From: DATBFG01 sp036558645 | GTDB taxonomy: Bacteria > Acidobacteriota > Terriglobia > Terriglobales > Acidobacteriaceae | Length of the DNA stretch: 43,321 bases | Assembly: GCA_036558645.1 (NCBI GenBank) | Contig: DATBFG010000074.1 | Coordinates: forward strand, 1-43,321 | Reading direction: 5' to 3' | In this document: positions 42,602 to 43,321 of the stretch, piece by piece | How positions within the stretch are numbered: the first letter of the stretch is position 1 | How the letters are laid out: the number at the start of each line of letters is the position of its first letter | The notes under the pieces: generated by a model | The model's input: only the letters and a program-made list of their open reading frames with translations | Databases searched by the model: none | What the model was told of the DNA's origin: nothing | Program-made: the position numbers and the translations under genes

Positions 42602-42991
42602 ATGACGTTCACAAGAATCGTTCTCGCATTTGTATGTCTCATGTCAGGCACCCTGGTGGCACAGGAGGCCAAGGTAACGGAGCTCATGTCGAAAGACCTG
42701 ACAAACCTTCCCGGCAAAGAAGGCCTGATGATCACCGTGGAGTATCCGCCGGCCAGCGTGGACCCCATCCATCGCCACAATGCGCATGCCTTCGTCTATG
42801 TGCTGGAAGGCTCGATCGTAATGCAGGTGAGAGGCGGAAAAGAGGTCACTTTGACGCCTGGCCAGACGTTCTACGAAGGCCCCGATGATGTTCACCTGGT
42901 TGGGCGCAACGCAAGCCAAACCAAACCGGCGAAATTCGTCGTGTTCTTCGTGAAGGACAAAGGCGCTCCGGTGTTAGTACCCACCAAATAG
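42602..42991 (+). CDS. Exported cupin-domain protein
   Basis: 129 residues from the ATG at 42602; the longer frame beginning at 42428 overlaps the SDR gene and is not needed. The signal peptide is TFTRIVLAFVCLMSGTLVAQ. A single cupin barrel follows, with metal ligands in HRHNAHAFVYVLEG and the second motif PGQTFYEGPDDVHLVGRNAS, ending KFVVFFVKDKGAPVLVP. Small periplasmic cupins of this type bind a metal and may act on or sense small organics; function unknown. A decayed relative lies just downstream. Confidence 0.87.
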   Translation: MTFTRIVLAFVCLMSGTLVAQEAKVTELMSKDLTNLPGKEGLMITVEYPPASVDPIHRHNAHAFVYVLEGSIVMQVRGGKEVTLTPGQTFYEGPDDVHLVGRNASQTKPAKFVVFFVKDKGAPVLVPTK

Positions 42992-42997
42992 AAACCA

Positions 42998-43178
42998 AGA
43001 CAACCACTCGCAAAAATACGACGAAGTCCAATGATGGTCCGGTCGTTACTCATCGCGCTCGGCAGAACTTTGTCGAGATGCCGGTGATCGACCCACTCTT
43101 GATGAGAATGCTAGCAAGACCGAACCTGCGAAGCTGTTGGCTGTGTTTGTGGTGGATACGGATGAGAAGGAACAGTAA
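42998..43178 (+). pseudogene. Decayed second cupin (frameshifted C-terminal remnant)
   Basis: One frame reads NDGPVVTHRARQNFVEMP, then a different frame continues GDRPTLDENASKTEPAKLLA and VFVVDTDEKEQ before TAA at 43176-43178. Joined, these match the C-terminal half of a cupin such as the intact neighbour (GQTFYEGPDDVHLVGRNASQ and TKPAKFVVFFV). The N-terminal half with its HxH ligands is missing. No start or ribosome site serves it. It probably derives from a tandem duplicate, or a related gene, that has been lost. Confidence 0.6.
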
Positions 43179-43321
43179 AGCGCTTGAAAAAGAGACTAGG
43201 AAAAACAGCGAATCGTTTCGAGTCATCCTAGCTGCATAAGGCAGACGTCGTCGTTGGTAACCGGTGTTTAGTTCCTCAGGTGCCGCTTTTTCTTCGCACG
43301 AACAATAACAGACGATCCAGA
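43179..43321. other. Terminal intergenic segment
   Basis: The last 143 bp show no gene. There is no clear terminator hairpin. The window ends inside non-coding DNA or a start region not visible here. Confidence 0.4.

Noticed and set aside
1..43321. CRISPR array, insertion sequences, prophage or integrase
   Set aside because: I found no regularly spaced direct repeats, transposase, phage or recombinase genes in the window.

Overview
The window looks like chromosomal DNA of an Acidobacteriota member, most likely of the Terriglobia type. This is inferred from gene content: a roughly 1,190-residue Oar-like TonB receptor with an N-terminal carboxypeptidase-regulatory domain, two large Ser/Thr kinases (one with TPR repeats and its own ECF sigma factor, one with a PD40 propeller), a DUF3300/DUF2950 secreted-protein cluster, and small secreted proteins of acidobacterial style. 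No insertion sequence, phage gene, integrase or CRISPR array was seen.

Layout. 1-394: tRNA-Asp on the minus strand. 395-1234: a PEP-mutase/isocitrate-lyase-family enzyme. 1360-3105 (minus): SnoaL-like protein, zinc-finger anti-sigma factor and ECF sigma factor, divergent from 3219-5735 (plus): Tat-exported metallophosphoesterase, cupredoxin, DUF2231 and MarC membrane proteins. The divergent gap holds a perfect inverted repeat that reads as back-to-back ECF promoters. 5743-8519: SH3-like protein, receiver protein, BASS-type transporter and an unknown secreted protein. 8655-11985 (minus): ECF sigma factor plus TPR Ser/Thr kinase. 12383-13897: degenerate receiver fused to an RsbW-like ATPase, then two small ORFs. 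13978-20060: six exported proteins in two divergent blocks, including a CpxP-like paralog pair, an LPxTG-like tailed protein, DUF3300 and DUF2950. 20170-25445: nitric-oxide module (quinol NO reductase, radical SAM/SPASM protein, Crp/Fnr regulator, RIC/YtfE repair protein). 25514-28671: nitrilase-family amidohydrolase and a LytS/LytR-type two-component pair. 28712-36487: DUF1223 protein, TonB receptor and PD40 kinase. 36611-39313: CMD-family gene with an in-frame UGA, and small or membrane proteins. 39797-41467: PhoU-like/PiT phosphate transport pair. 41703-43178: NmrA-like SDR, cupin, and a decayed second cupin.

Two observations stand out. First, the CMD/AhpD-like gene at 36611-37177 is open along its whole length except for one UGA exactly where the second cysteine of the redox CxxC motif belongs. 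That UGA is followed after 10 nt by a perfect 8-bp hairpin with a GGU loop, which is bacterial SECIS-like geometry, so this is a candidate selenoprotein; a nonsense mutation is the alternative. Second, three TGAC-N4-GTCA palindromes lie upstream of the NO reductase, the radical SAM gene and the RIC gene, around a Crp/Fnr regulator whose recognition helix carries R-E-x-x-S-R. Two of them sit exactly 22 nt before a possible -10 element, the geometry of class II FNR activation. This predicts a compact local NO-response regulon.
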